Shown: positions 1-11,639 of the stretch, piece after piece | Position numbering within the stretch: position 1 is the first letter of the stretch | Layout of the letters: each line of letters opens with the position of its first letter | Source: Incurvaria masculella | Lineage: Eukaryota > Arthropoda > Insecta > Lepidoptera > Incurvariidae | Direction of reading: 5' to 3' | Length of the DNA: 64,000 bases | Assembly (NCBI GenBank): GCA_946894095.1 | Contig: OX335657.1 | Location: 8,556,001-8,620,000 of the forward strand | Program-made: the position numbers and the translations under genes | Notes under the pieces: model-generated | Databases searched by the model: none | Seen by the model: the letters and a program-made list of their open reading frames with translations, nothing else | Told to the model about the DNA's origin: nothing

Positions 1-3000
1 ATCCTGGCGGAGAGGGGAGGAATGAGTTTGATAAACGATCCGTTCTCAAAAGCCTAACGTCAACCACAAAAGGGTGCACTCATCCGACGAGTGAAGGACC
101 GCCTCGGCAGTTTAGTTCTTCACAAAATGTCTACCTCGCTGATACATTAGCGCTGGTAATGTACAGTTGCGGAAACGGAAAATTACCCAAGATATGGCTC
201 ACGATTTGACGCCGTGTTTATTATAAATCAACGTCGTCAATGCAATGGAGAGGGGACATCGGGTATTGTATGCTATCGTATTGCAAGGCCATTCGATCTA
301 GATATCAAGACATAACATGATAAGTCCCAGGCTTTGTTCAAACCATCTTTGCTCGGCAATAGAGACTCGCCTTATAATACAGCGTGTTTACAATGTGGAA
401 TATGCAATATTTCCAATCATTGCATTAATGGAGACTTGGTTGCCGCCGCGGGTGCTATTAACCTTTGCAGCCCAAATGAAACGAGACTACAGTTGCAGTG
501 AGACTAGATCGGACTATATAGCGGTGGGTTGCGCAGGCGCACAGACCGCGCCTTCCTTGCAAAATGTCAGGGCATCGTGTACGCGATTGCACTGCGCAAC
601 GGTTCGGTATCTCACCAGTTCATCCAATAGGGACGCCCCGTCGTGATCGTGGGCCGCCATCGATTGGATCGTACTTCTCGTCGGTTGCGACTTAACATTT
701 CTACGCATCCCGAGTTCAAGCCATGCCATGGAGTTTACTGAAATTCCAATTTGTTCCGTGACTCTTTGGACATTAATGAATCAGACGGGGAGCACAACAA
801 AAGTTATTTACGAGTCCCCTCAATTTCGCGCGTGAATCATAACCCAGGCAGAGTCGTGCCCGGCCGTACTCGATGGAGGGCCGGGGAGGGGGGAGCGGTC
901 GGGCCGGGTCGGGGCCGGGGAGTATCTGCAGCGGTGGGCGGCTGCGGGAATGTGGAGGGGAGGGGGGTGCGGGACGGCGCGGCAGGTCGGAGCCCGCGCC
1001 GGTCGATAGAGCGCGGGTGTTCCGCCACCGCCACCGCCTCCCGGGCGCGGCGCGGAGCGGCGGCGGCTGCGTGCGGGCGACATCACCCGTCCGACACAAT
1101 ATACTTTCACGTTGCATAACAACGTTACAAACACCCCCGCGGCCGGGACGTCCTGCCGCCCGCGTCCGCCGAGCGAACAATACGTCTTCTCCCCCGCCCG
1201 TTGCCGAGTCGACGGCCTGTCTGCCGTGCAATGAATAGGTAATTTACATATCGATTCCTCCAAAGTTACGGAACAGTAGAAAACTATGCATTGTCCGCTT
1301 TTTTTTATGTATTCGGCGACATAAGGAGTTCACCACGCCCTCAAAGAGGTGTCCGACGACGCCCATGGGATTAATATTTTTTACAGTACTCGACAATTTA
1401 CTCCTTGTGGGGTACGTTTGAAGGACTCCTGGCTGTACGTTGGGAAAAATACCTCCACAGTTTACTAAAAAAGGCTAGGTTGGTTCTAATTCGAGGAATG
1501 TAACAGTGAATGGGTGCATTCCCTGCTTATTGCGCGTTGAGCAATAGTAGAAAGGTGACGGAAGCAATCCGAAGAGCATTCTACCTGGTATAGACGTTAA
1601 CACAGAGAGAGATCCCACAACTCTTCGAGGTTAAGGGTCTCTCAATTCTGGGATATCTCGGGGGTCGTCGACGAGACGCAAAGCACGGCGCTGTATCGAA
1701 TCCAAGGAGCCTATAAGATTATGTACGCGTGTGAATAAAATACATAGCAACAAAGACGCGGTCCGAATCGTGCAAAGCTAATCATCGAGAGAAACACAAA
1801 CGTATGTAATTAATGTTGAACCGAACGTACCGTTACCTGCTAGTTCTCCAGTTGAACCGACCGCTGTGCCGGTTCATTTAACTGTATCGATGTGTCGGTA
1901 TAACAATAGGCGCAACGGAAAGCGACCTCCATGGCGCTGGCGGCGGCGGCACGGCACTCGTCGTTCGCTCGCTCGAAAGTAGAAATGCGAATTGTATAAC
2001 AATTTTCTATTGACTAAATAAAGTAGAACGCGCGTAGGTGTCAATGTACGCACGACCTGTGCAGCGTGTCACAGCTCTGCGGTGCTCTTAAACCCCACCT
2101 CTTTCAGGGGGTTTGTACGTCTGATAACGTGCCAGCTTCTATTTTTCGGAGATTTCGTATTCATGCAATAATTTGTTAGTGTTCGTATCTATCTATTGTA
2201 TCTACAGTATTGTCAACGACCTGACATCAAGCTTGGGTTACAAAAAATGAATATTTTCGTGAATTCGATGCCTCAGTATTTTTTCCAAATTAAGAATGTT
2301 TTTAGTAAAATCTCTCAGTACAATTTAAAGTATACTTAATTAGATATGCAATGAGATGAGGATCAGTTCAATAGTACAAGTATAACACGAATTATGAGTG
2401 AAGCGTCCACTGACTGAGCGCTAGCGTCAAAATCGGCCCCTCACTCCCGGCCCTATCTCACGGCGCGCGAAACAACCGATCCGTTTTGGCAAGGCCACGC
2501 TATAATATGGCATATAGCATAGATCGTAAGTATGTTAGTATAGCTACAGTAAGTTTCGCGCGGTAGACGATTTCGTTGCAAAAAAAGTTCATCGAATTCA
2601 CGTCAAAAACCAGCGTAAGTACCGTTAGGTACAGCGGCAGTCAAAAGTCAAAGTCGTGCGAGCGCAGAGCGGTGTGGCCGCGATCGATCCGCGTCTTAAA
2701 GTTCACGAGTCAAAATGCCACGCGTCCTCGAGTCCTAATGTCAGGCGAGACGGCGGCGGCGGAGGCGGCCCGGCGGAGGAAGAACCCCAGAACAAAAAGT
2801 TTGCGCAAACTTGGCAGACGGCGCGCGCTGGAAATAAAATGAAATGTCGCGGCTGCCTGCGCAGGCGACTTCTTGGAACCGATGACCGCCGCCACCGCGC
2901 CTCCGCCGCTGCCGTCCCGTCGCTGCGGATCCACGCGGCGCAGAACCCGCCGAACATTGCGCGCGTGCGCAGAACTAGCTAGACGCATCGTTTTTGCATA

Positions 3001-3690
3001 CAGTACATATGTATTATGTATTTTAAGCCTTCCCCAGGCAGAACAAGCAAAAGTATATCTTTTAGCTCGCAAGAAATAAGAGCGACAATCGGCCAGCGTT
3101 TCGCAAAAGTTTAGCGCGAACGTTCGCACGAACTTTGTGCACACTCGATTCTCGCTTTTGTTTCTTGCCAGCTAAGATGATCACACAATTTCGCGCGAGC
3201 GTCCAAGCTGTTTGTAAGAGGCTAAACGAATGTTTACTTTACAGTCTCGTCACCCTGTTATTGATCTACAAATGCGACTAAATTTGCACCGGTCAAAATT
3301 GCCAACAATTAAATGAATCGTATCGTATCTACATAAGTTTCATATTAACTGTACTGTAGTCTGCTTCAATTTGGGCATGTTTTCATAAATATAACCACAA
3401 ATTATGAGCAAATAGCGTTCCCGATTGTGATGTATCTTTTGCGAGAACGTTATCTCGCGGCGGTTGTCCGATGCGAGGAGACGCCGCGGCGGAGGAGCGG
3501 GGCGCGGCGCCGAGAACGACGCGTTTTCGGCGTTGCGCAAGTCGAAGGACGAAACGCCATAAACCCAAACGGCGGCGGTGGAACGGGCCGCCTGCGAATA
3601 CTGCGCGCTTGTTTCCTACCAGGATCCCTTCTGCCTCCGCCTGATTTAATCCTTTCGAGTCGGCGGCGCGGAGCTTATCAGAAATAAATT
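1..3690. other. Left flank, no recognisable gene; GC-rich patches
   Basis: I recognise no coding gene here. The stretch alternates AT-rich DNA with CpG-rich patches at about 833-1230 and 2400-3690. Long open frames in those patches occur on both strands at once and translate to low-complexity Gly/Arg/Pro/Ala sequence, which is what GC-rich non-coding DNA gives. A GTAAGT splice-donor-like site follows a short AG-rich stretch near 2613, so a 5' untranslated exon is possible but unproven. CpG richness without depletion is compatible with a promoter region of a nearby host gene outside the window. Confidence 0.5.
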
Positions 3691-3811
3691 ACGCCGCGCT
3701 CCATCTCTCCCTTCAGAGCAATAAAAATAAATGGGAACGCAGTTCGGGGCGAAATTCCTGCCGCGCTCCGCTGTAAGTGGCTATAATTCTGACGGCACGG
3801 AAACATTACGC

Positions 3812-4779
3812 TATCCGACTATACTTTTTTATCTAATGAATGATATTTTAGTTGAAGTTGATCATATCCGAGACCTTGGTATCATTTTGGATAAAGCTAT
3901 GCGGTTTCATCTACAAATAGAGCATATTGCCAAAAAGGCTTCTAAAATGTTAGGTTTTGTATCACGAAAAGCCAAAGTATTTAAAAAGCCCAACACACTA
4001 ATTTTATTATTTAACTCACTGGTACGAAGTATCCTCGAGTACTGCAGCACTGCATGGTGTCCAGTCTACAGCATTCATATTGATAGAATAGAGCGCGTAC
4101 AGAAACGCTTTTTGTATCATTTGGCATATGCAAACAATCTGTCTCGTACCCTACCTACCTATGAACAACGACTCGATCACTTCTGTTTGGAACCCCTGGC
4201 AGTGCGCCGTTCTCGGGCTGATATAGTGTTTCTACACAAAATTTTGGCTGATGTTATTGACTGCCCAGATCTTTTGGTAAAAATTAATATTAGAGTTCCC
4301 CGGATACAGAATAGAAGAAAACATATGTATCCATTCCAGGTCAGACACTGCAGGACAAATATCGGTCAACATTCGCCAATTGCTAGGATGTGTTCGCGTG
4401 CAAACGAATGGCGGGATAGTTGCGATATATTCGCAGGACCTTTAATATCTCTAAAGAAAATTAACTCGCTAAAATAGTATTTCACTTTATTCTTTTCTTT
4501 TTAACTTTAACTTTTTCTTTTTAATTTAATTTAATTTTTGTAAAAGTTTTTTTGTGTTTGAAATGTAAATTTTTCAGAAACCTCTGAATTTAAATGTAAA
4601 TGTTATGTAACAGATTTATAACCTATTTGTTCTATGTTTTGTTTGTTTTTATGCATGTTGTGTTCACTACCAGTGGAGTGTGCATATTTTTTAAAATGCC
4701 GCTTGTGATTCTCAGTGTATCCTGTGTACTACTCTGTTTGTGAACCTATAAATAAATAAATAAAAATAAAATAAAAATC
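3812..4779 (+). pseudogene. 5'-truncated non-LTR retrotransposon, end of reverse transcriptase plus 3' tail
   Basis: The open frame 3731-4477 carries the C-terminal part of a non-LTR (Jockey/CR1-like) reverse transcriptase. From about residue 28 it shows the pattern of the thumb and connection region: the 'DLGIILD' motif, then F..H...I..KA.K.LGF..R, then 'LVRSILEYCSTAWCP', and a charged tail. The catalytic YxDD core and everything upstream are absent, so this is a dead 5' truncation; the first 27 residues of the open frame are probably flanking DNA read through. An AT-rich 3' untranslated region follows the stop and ends in an (ATAA)n-type tail at about 4750-4779, the usual 3' end of such elements. 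It lies outside the giant transposon. The clade call is from motif memory only. Confidence 0.75.
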
Positions 4780-5640
4780 TAATGGCCGATTTCTAGCGCT
4801 GCGCTGTCGGAAATGAAATGACTCGAGAAGATTCCGTTACGTTCCTTTCCACCAGCGAAAAAGTCTTAAGGGCAAACATATATATATTTTGCAAGTTAAC
4901 ATTAATACAACACCTGACACGGCTCCGCACGGCGGGCGAACGTGGCGGTTCAAATTTAGCCAAACTGATCGACTGTCCCTGACATTCAAGCTGCACTGCC
5001 GTCGGATTTGATATTGATTTTAGATGTCAATGTCGTAAGCTATTATAATATCGGCTCAATAAGACCACTGTACCGACCATTACTTGGAGATGAAGTCGTG
5101 GCGAAAGCTGGACAACGACCAGTCGCGAGAAAAAATATGAAAGCATCCAACTAAAAGGGAAGGACACACAGTTGAATGATTCATCTTTGTTTACACGCTT
5201 CAATTTGTTTGCTCTACGCAACCATACACCATGACACATCGGCTGGATGTGGCTGTTACGAGTTGATACAAAAATGGATCGCTAAATGTGAAAGTTCCTT
5301 GCGCGCATGTCTCTTCCAACCCGTGCTTCCAACAGTGCTGCCCTACTTGTGAATTTACTTCAAAAGCGAACCGTTCTCACACGTGTACCTCAGCGAGGAC
5401 TTCGAATACGTAATACGAGCTCCGAAGGTGTTCTATTGCAATAACTTGCTGCGCATTAGGAGAGTGGTAGGTACGACATGTGTAAATTGTGCATAACATT
5501 GTCTTTTACGTGTGACAATAATGGAAGAATCGGACATTAGGAAAGTGTAGTCTCAAAAACTATATTTATCATAGTGTTCTTTTTGGCCACACTGTGAACA
5601 TGAACACTGTGTCGGCAAAAAAATTGTTCTGAACCCGAAG
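4780..5640. other. Unannotated spacer
   Basis: No gene, RNA or repeat recognised. Open frames are short and without family motifs. Confidence 0.4.
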
Positions 5641-5951
5641 TCCCAGTTGTCAGCTAAATTGGCGTTACGCCAACCGATCGACTGGCGTTTTCAAATGTAT
5701 GGAGAAATTGAGAGCGCGCGCGTCCGAGTTTGATTTGACAGCTTACTCAACGTTGCCGTAAATACGTCGACGTTGCCGTTTACGTCCACTCCGCGTTTTC
5801 ATACAAATCGGAAGTTTGAGTTTGACTTTGACAGCTTGAAGAAGTAAAACCACAGAATACCTATCTAGTGAAAACTTGTATGGAGTTTGACGTTTTTATG
5901 GAAAACGCCAGTCGATCGGTTTGCTGTAAACGCCAATTTAGGTGAGAACTC
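5641..5951. repeat. MITE with about 55-bp imperfect terminal inverted repeats
   Basis: The left arm contains CTAAATTGGCGTT...CCGATCGACTGGCGTTTTC, and the right arm holds its reverse complement near 5896-5951. The centre has a second inner pair of related motifs with TTTGACAGCTT. It is short, non-coding and AT-flanked, as for a non-autonomous DNA transposon. A piece of one arm recurs inside both giant elements (12347-12390 and 36348-36391), and degraded traces occur near 55688-55745. Confidence 0.7.
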
Positions 5952-6160
5952 AGGCAGACCACTCTGAATACCTATGCCTTTGCAAGAGAACAATTCAAAA
6001 ATCACTTTTTTAGAAAGTTTATCATTATATTGGTTGTACAGGCTGATTAATCATTGTTTATAAAGAAAATATATCAAAAACTGAGCACAGCGTCAAGGGG
6101 TGGTAACTAGATTTATGATACAGTTTTTCTTGAATCAGAACTTCTTGAACTCAGAAACCT

Positions 6161-6282
6161 AAGTTCGCTAATAGATAACTCCACTTTCGAGCGTTAGCGT
6201 TATGAGATAACCCCGGAATAATGTAAAATTGTACCAATTTTTTTGTTATCGAAAGTGGAATTATCTATTAGCGGACGCAGAC
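6161..6282. repeat. Palindromic MITE, family 'TCCGCTAATAGATAAC', copy A
   Basis: The sequence folds on itself: the left arm reads (AAG)TTCGCTAATAGATAACTC and the right arm ends with the inverse, GTTATCGAAAGTGG...ATCTATTAGCGGAC. The same family occurs at 6457-6619 and 60794-60948. Confidence 0.65.
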
Positions 6283-6290
6283 TTCATAAG

Positions 6291-6459
6291 CCTAAGCCCC
6301 GGTTGCACGAAGAAACAGCTGAGTTAATCAATGTTCAAACACGTCACTTTTAGTAAACCGCATAGAGTTCCTTCCATACTGTCCACATAAAGTGACGTGT
6401 TTGATCATACTTTGACGTGATTAGATTTTTTTGTTCTTTCGTGCACTCGGGGCCCTAAG
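6291..6459. repeat. Palindromic MITE with GCCCCGG-TGCACGAA arms
   Basis: The left arm is CCTAAGCCCCGGTTGCACGA and the right arm is the inverse of CTTAGGGCCCCGAGTGCACG. Inner motifs (AACACGTCACTTT and AAAGTGACGTGTTTG) are also inverted. It lies directly between two copies of another palindromic family, so this 460-bp stretch is a cluster of three foldback elements. Confidence 0.65.
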
Positions 6460-6619
6460 TCCGCTTATAGATAACCCTGTTTCGAGCGTTAGCATTATGA
6501 GATAACCTCGGAATAACACAAAATTTGGTATTGCTTTGTACAATTTTGTGTGATTCCAGAGTTATCTAATAACGCAAACGCTCGAAAGTGGGATAATCTA
6601 TTATCAGACTCAGACTTCA
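6457..6619. repeat. Palindromic MITE, family 'TCCGCTAATAGATAAC', copy B
   Basis: Arms read AAGTCCGCTTATAGATAACC on the left, and GGATAATCTATTATCAGACT with GACTTC on the right. It shares the inner GAGCGTTAGC...ACGCTCGAAAGTG pair with copy A. Confidence 0.65.
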
Positions 6620-7359
6620 GGACGCAAAACACCTCTATAAGGAAATGACTTGAAAGACACAATTGTACGCTCTGTCCTTGCGGTTTCATCACCACCGCAT
6701 TTATAAACACATTTGTGTTATCACGCGATGAGCACATCTACGCGAGTAGTCCGGCAGAGAAACAACAGAAAAAAAGACTCGTTCATCGTTTTGTGCCCCG
6801 GGTCGGTGCGAGCTCACCGTTAGTCGACACGCACGAGACAATTGGACAAACGACTGCAATAGAAAATGCGTTGCATCCGGTACGTCGCGTGACCGTTCTT
6901 TGTAATCCCCGGCTAAGAACTATTACAATGGTCTACTTTTGAGATTAAAATTAGAGACCTCGGTGTGCGAACCGAATTTAGCGTTCCCAGCAGTCTAGAA
7001 GTACTGCCCATATGCATATAAAACCCTGTTGTGCCATCTTAGGGGCGTGATGAGGAAAAACAATGATTTATCTCTCACTTTTCCTACAAGGCAATGGAAC
7101 CGCATCGGGCAAGAGCTTATTCACTGGCACACATGTACCTGAAGTGCCCTCACCCACACCTGCGCATTGGCTCAGAGAGGGTGCCTGCCTCCCGCGACAG
7201 AACCCGTCAAGTTAATAGACTCGCCGTGCGTTGCAAAGCGGTGTCCCCGAGGGGCAGCGGCGGCGATGGTCCACACGGTATGGGCATGTGTGCGAGTAGG
7301 CAAGTAGTGTATAGGTGTGCTGGGTGGGGTAGGTGTGCGCGTCTGGCGGTGCTGCGATG
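6620..7359. other. Spacer before giant element copy 1
   Basis: No gene recognised. Composition becomes moderately GC-rich from about 7090; the open frames there are overlapping on both strands and have no family motif. Confidence 0.4.
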
Positions 7360-7387
7360 GCGGTGTAACAGGCAGGAATGAATCCCC
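7360..7387 (+). repeat. Left terminus of giant element copy 1: TSD GCGG and TIR
   Basis: GCGG at 7360-7363 is the target duplication. The terminus TGTAA starts at 7364, and the 19-bp inverted repeat is 7369-7387. Its inverse is at 26212-26230, exact over 19 bp. Confidence 0.88.
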
Positions 7388-7444
7388 GGCAATTCTGAAT
7401 CCCCCACAATGGTCGCCATTGATCCCCGGTATTGTTTAATAAAC

Positions 7445-7494
7445 ACTGCCATAAAAGTAATGACCCTAACGACTATAAACAAACCACGCTCGCG
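7445..7494 (+). promoter_or_regulatory. Left subterminal motifs shared with the right end
   Basis: ACTGCCATAA (7445-7454) and TATAAACAAA (7474-7483, followed a few bases on by CGCG) recur in inverse orientation near the right end, at 26031-26040 and 26073-26082. Such short subterminal repeats are often transposase contact sites; the function here is inferred. Confidence 0.35.
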
Positions 7495-7499
7495 CCAAA

Positions 7500-8249
7500 C
7501 GCCCTCAAGTGGCTAGGAGGATGACGTAGGCAGCGGACGTAGGTAAATAGTGAATGAAGTGACGCTGTTAAACACTTTTAGGGTTTCGTTCCCCAAGATA
7601 AGGAATAACGTAACAATTATTGTGGGACCTGGTTGTTTGTCTGTTCATGCGTCTGTTCGTGTGTCTGTAGGGTGATTTATTCTCATAAAGGAAATAGGAT
7701 TGCGAGTGACTTTAGCCCCTATTTATTCTATGAAATAGAGTTAAAGAGTTGAAAATTGAAATTGTATATTGCTGCCTATTTTATTTTATGCAGAATATCA
7801 CTCACGGTGTTCGATCACAGAATACTTTTTTTGCTTCTACAGACATGCATCCCTTCATACATGCTCTTTGATTACGGGTGATTCTATTTTAACTTTAACG
7901 GAGCCACTGACTTATCGTGGTAATTCTTCTTGGTCATACAGGCTAGCCACTTCCACACACTTACCATCTGTGAATTCGCTTTGTCAATCTTTCATTATTT
8001 ATTCGTTCTACACTTGAAATTATCTTTACTAGGTTTTATGAAAAAGGAGGAAAGTAGGAAAAAAACGAAATAAGTATACCATAACTTTACATTAAGTAAA
8101 TCTTAAATGAATGGCATACATTTACAATTACAGGTTTTTGTAGTTAAATACATAGGCAAATCACAATAAGATATGGTTAATTTGATGTTAATGTAACTTC
8201 TAAGTAGTGTAGTCCTAAGCAAGTGTAAACGTTGTAATCCAAAATTACA
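7500..8249. other. Left unique part of giant element copy 1
   Basis: This is near identical to 31962-32711 in copy 2. It contains an open frame of 82 codons at 7769-8017 that is also open in copy 2, but it has no recognisable domain and is probably non-coding. Confidence 0.4.
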
Positions 8250-8505
8250 TAGTGGTCTAGTGGCTAGAGGACTTTCATGCGAGAGGTCTGGGTTCAAATC
8301 CTCGCCCCGGCCATGTTCCACTTTTGTTTCTCTTTCTGATTTGGATTAATTGATTATGAATGCAAGCTGTTCCATGGTTCGGAACTCATGTAAAACTTTA
8401 GGTCCCCTTCCCCTGCTTATTGGTAGGGTTAAACCCGCTCGGTTTGGTGGTGGCATGGTGAAACTATAATTAAAGTGGCAATGAAAAATTGTCCGTGTAC
8501 TCAAT
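8250..8505 (+). repeat. tRNA-derived SINE, short copy
   Basis: The head TGGTCTAGTGGCTAGAGG resembles a pol III A box and GGTTCAAATCC at about 8291-8301 a B box, spaced as in a tRNA. The body carries the family marks TTCCATGGTTCGGAA, GGTAGGGTTAA and GTCCGTGT. Confidence 0.75.
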
Positions 8506-8508
8506 CTA

Positions 8509-8920
8509 GCGGCTCGTAGCCTTGTGGCGCGGGGACTGGACTAGCGTACCAGAGGCCTGGGTTCAATACCGACTTGCACCACTGTCTTTCTCTTTCCGAG
8601 TTCGACAAGTGCATTTAGTCACGAATGCGAGCTGCTCCATGGTTCAGAATCCATATAAAACTGTAGGTCCTACCCTTCCCTAAAGTTTTGTAGGGAAGGG
8701 CATAAGCCTGCCCGGGTTGGTACCACCGCATTGGATGAAAAGATGGTCGAAGCGGCAATGAAAAATTGTCCGTGTTTTCCATCGAGTTCAATGTAGCAGT
8801 GCTCATAAAGGGAAGGTCCTGGCATGCCACCTCATTCCTTCGGGGATGTGGTGTATTGGGCTAATATCATAACGGTAGTTGTGTGGTATTAGCCATCCAT
8901 GTCAGGTCGCATAAAAAAAA
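8509..8920 (+). repeat. tRNA-derived SINE, near full length
   Basis: The head is GCGGCTCGTAGCCTTGTGGC, with GGGTTCAATACC as the B box. The body runs through GGTTGGTACCACCGCATTGG and GTCCGTGTTTTCCATC to AGCCATCCATGTCAGG, then an A-rich tail. Confidence 0.78.
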
Positions 8921-9039
8921 TAGATCAATGTAGTCGTGCTCATAAAGGGAAGGTTCTGGCATGGTACCTTATTCCTTCGGGAATGTAATGTATTAGATAA
9001 TAACGGTAGTTGTGTGGTATCAGCCATCCATGTCAGGGT
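8921..9039 (+). repeat. Second SINE 3' tail in tandem
   Basis: The last about 115 bp of the SINE (from CAATGTAG-CGTGCTCATAA to CCATCCATGTCAGG) is repeated directly after the preceding copy. Copy 2 of the giant element keeps only a shortened version at this place. Confidence 0.6.
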
Positions 9040-9685
9040 CCCCTCCGTCCCCTTTCTACCATCGCACAACGCGGAACAGACAGAAAATGCACCCGTTCAC
9101 TGGCGACATTCAAAAAATCTGAACCAACCAATCCTTTAGGTCATTTATCCATATGATCGGTAAACTTTAGAATTAGAAATACTCCCTGCCGAGATATTTC
9201 TCCCAAAATAAAACCTGGGGTCCTTCAAACATGGTGTGAAGAAGCACCTGGTGCGCCGGCATGGTTTTCGCAGCCCCCTTTAAAGTTCGAAAGCGTATGG
9301 GCGTCGTCGAGTACCTTAAGAGGTCCTGGCGTACGCCATATGCCGAGCTTAACATAAAGCAAAGTTCCATAAAAAACATCTGTTTGTAGCCTGGGCTTTG
9401 CTACAAGTTCATAGCTATACAATACATACATACAATACACATATACAAGCATAACTTCAAGTTCATGCACACCGCATAAAAAGCGAAATTTTCGGACTAT
9501 TCTCGGGTGAAATCTCTTAACATTTATATCCGGCATATTATTTTTGCCCTCAATTTATTTCTTGAATAGTACAGATAAGTCAGAAATATGTCTTAATGTC
9601 AATTTTTTTTTTAAACTTTGACATGCCGTGTCGGTTCCGGAACCTAAAATAATGCAATCGGCCGGCTGCATTTATTTCCATGAAT
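9040..9685. other. Unannotated element DNA shared by both copies
   Basis: No gene or repeat family recognised. A piece near 9390-9450 differs in sequence from the equivalent of copy 2 (34250-34280). Confidence 0.35.
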
Positions 9686-10472
9686 TTATTTATTTATTCA
9701 TTTATTTATTAAGCAGTCATCTGGTAGTAAACTACACTTGAAATTGTCATACAATATTCATCGTAAAAATACATTGCGCCTAACAATACAAAGAACAAAG
9801 TAGTAAACCGAGCTTTAAAGCGTAATAAATAATCTTAATTAATTAATTTAAACAACATAAATATAAATTGCCAAAGTTAAAGGTAATTAAAATTTAAGTG
9901 TATATGTAGGTGTAAAAAACCCTTGTCATAATATTAAATACAATGTAAGATTTTTAACACAAAAATAGATAAAATACATTAATAATATTCAGGTGTACAG
10001 AGCCCTCGTCAGAATATCTATTATAATCTACATTAGTCATATTTTTAAAACAATATAAAAAAATAATTATAATTTTAAATTTTTATTTTTAAATATGCAT
10101 ATCTTATGAAAAAGTCTAATCAGCAACATCATGGAAGAGAGTTTTGTCCGTTATAGCTTCAGTAATGGTATAATATGCTTTTTTTGTTAAAATATTTTTG
10201 ACCTTAAATTTAAAAGCATTTCCAGACAAGCTTCTAATTATTAATTCTAGGCATAGTAAACTGTTTTGGCAGCTTGCAGACCGCATAGTTCTCTGATCTT
10301 TTTAATTGAATAACAAGCGGAACTCAATTTATTTGCTAACTTATCTATGTGGGCTTTCCATGTAAGTTGCCTATCAAATATTAAACCGAGGAAATTGATT
10401 TCATTTGTGACAGAGAGGGATAATTCTTTTGCAGCATTAGAGATGTTGTAAATGTTGTAAATGGCTCTCAAT
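9686..10472 (-). pseudogene. Non-LTR retrotransposon 3' fragment, private to copy 1
   Basis: The minus-strand frame 10247-10489 contains 'FLGLIFDRQLTWKAHIDKL' followed by K.....S.CYSIKKIR, the C-terminal reverse-transcriptase pattern of Jockey-type elements. The minus-strand 3' end lies at the left, an AT-rich tail of repeated AAATA. Copy 2 has an empty site at 34498-34501, where the flanks (TTCCATGAAT and GTCGTAATAG) are joined directly. Only the trinucleotide AAT is duplicated. It is 5'-truncated and dead. Confidence 0.75.
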
Positions 10473-10667
10473 GTCGTAATAGCGGACAAAGTGATTCGTC
10501 CCCTTCCTTACATAGGTACTAGGTGGTAGGGTTATTCCCACAGGGGCTGCCACCATCGCATTTAATGAACCCATAAGAGAGAATGCCGCTGGCATTAAGT
10601 TGTACCTTTTGCCCGAATTTTGAGTGCAATGAACATATATAAATAAATAAATACATCGGCAATTCTA

Positions 10668-11033
10668 GAGCTCGTGGTCTAGGGGTTAGAGGACTTAGAG
10701 GACATAAAACACTCTCTTTCTCTTTCTAAGTTTGATAAGTGCATTTGTGCAAATGTGAGCTGTTCCATGGTTCGGAACCCATATAGAATTGTAGGTCCCC
10801 TTCCCCTACTAGGTGGTAGGGTTAAGCCCGCCCAGGTTGGTACCACCGCATAGGATGAAACTATGGTTGATGAGGCAATGAAAAGTTGTCCGTGTTTTCC
10901 ATCCATTTCAATGTAGCCGTGCTCATAAAGGGAAGGTCCTGGCACCTAATTCCTGCAGGAATGTGGTGTATTGGGCTAATATCATAACGGTAATTGTGTG
11001 GTAATAGCCATCCATGTCAGGTTGCAAAAAAAA
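10668..11033 (+). repeat. tRNA-derived SINE, B box lost
   Basis: The head CTCGTGGTCTAGGGGTTAGAGG gives an A box; the B box region is deleted. The body and tail match the other SINE copies, and it ends in an A run directly joined to the next repeat. Confidence 0.72.
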
Positions 11034-11390
11034 TCGGCCAAGTGCGAGTCGGACTCGCACACGAAGGGTTCCGTACCACGTACAAATTTTTCTTTAATAA
11101 AATTACGTTTTTTGTATAGATTAGTAAGTTAAATTAGTAAATAAAAAAATAATACAGATTAATACATTGAATATGTATTAAAGACAAAAAAAATATCATG
11201 TATTATTTTTTAATGTTACCTATTTGTTGTTATAGCGGCAAAATAAATACATACTCTGTGAAAATTTCAGCGGCCTACCTATTATGGTTCATGAGATACA
11301 GCCCTATGACAAACGGACGGACGGACGGCCGGACGGACAGCGGAGGCTTAGTAATAGGGTTCCGTTTTCACCCTTTGGGTACGGAACCCT
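11034..11390 (+). repeat. Dispersed repeat with (GGAC)n and terminal hairpins
   Basis: It starts with CGGCCAAGTGCGAGTCGGAC, where GCGAGTC-G-GACTCGC is a hairpin. It contains TATAGCGGCAAAATAAATAC and TTCATGAGATACAGCCC, a GGAC microsatellite, and ends with AGGGTTCCGT...ACGGAACCCT, a second hairpin. Other copies: 13158-13451, 23195-23492, 35062-35389, 37159-37470, 52693-52990, 56973-57257 and part at 47846-47990. Common in moths as far as I recall; the family name is not known to me. It is non-coding. Confidence 0.75.
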
Positions 11391-11639
11391 AAAAAAGAAC
11401 AAAGTCCGGCCCGTTTCTATTTTTGGAATTCCGACAGTGAATTTGAATTTTAATTCCCCACCTGTTCCGCGTTGCGAGATTGCGAAGGGGACGGAAGGAC
11501 AGCGTTATGCTGCTCCGACGAGTACTCTCTGGCCGACCAGGTAGAATCACACCATTTTGAAAAAAATGAAGGGAATGATACAGGGGATGACAATTTATAT
11601 GGCTCACCCAATATTGATGCTACATAATTGTACCTAAGG

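Noticed and set aside
833..1263. Long open frames in the GC-rich patch as host genes
   Set aside because: They overlap on both strands and in several phases and translate to low-complexity Gly/Arg/Pro without domains.
8290..8315. A functional tRNA gene
   Set aside because: The A and B boxes belong to a SINE head; the acceptor stem does not close and the SINE body follows directly.
11198..11392. 64-codon frame 'MYYFLMLPICC...' conserved in several places
   Set aside because: It is a translation of the dispersed (GGAC)n repeat and recurs only where that repeat does.
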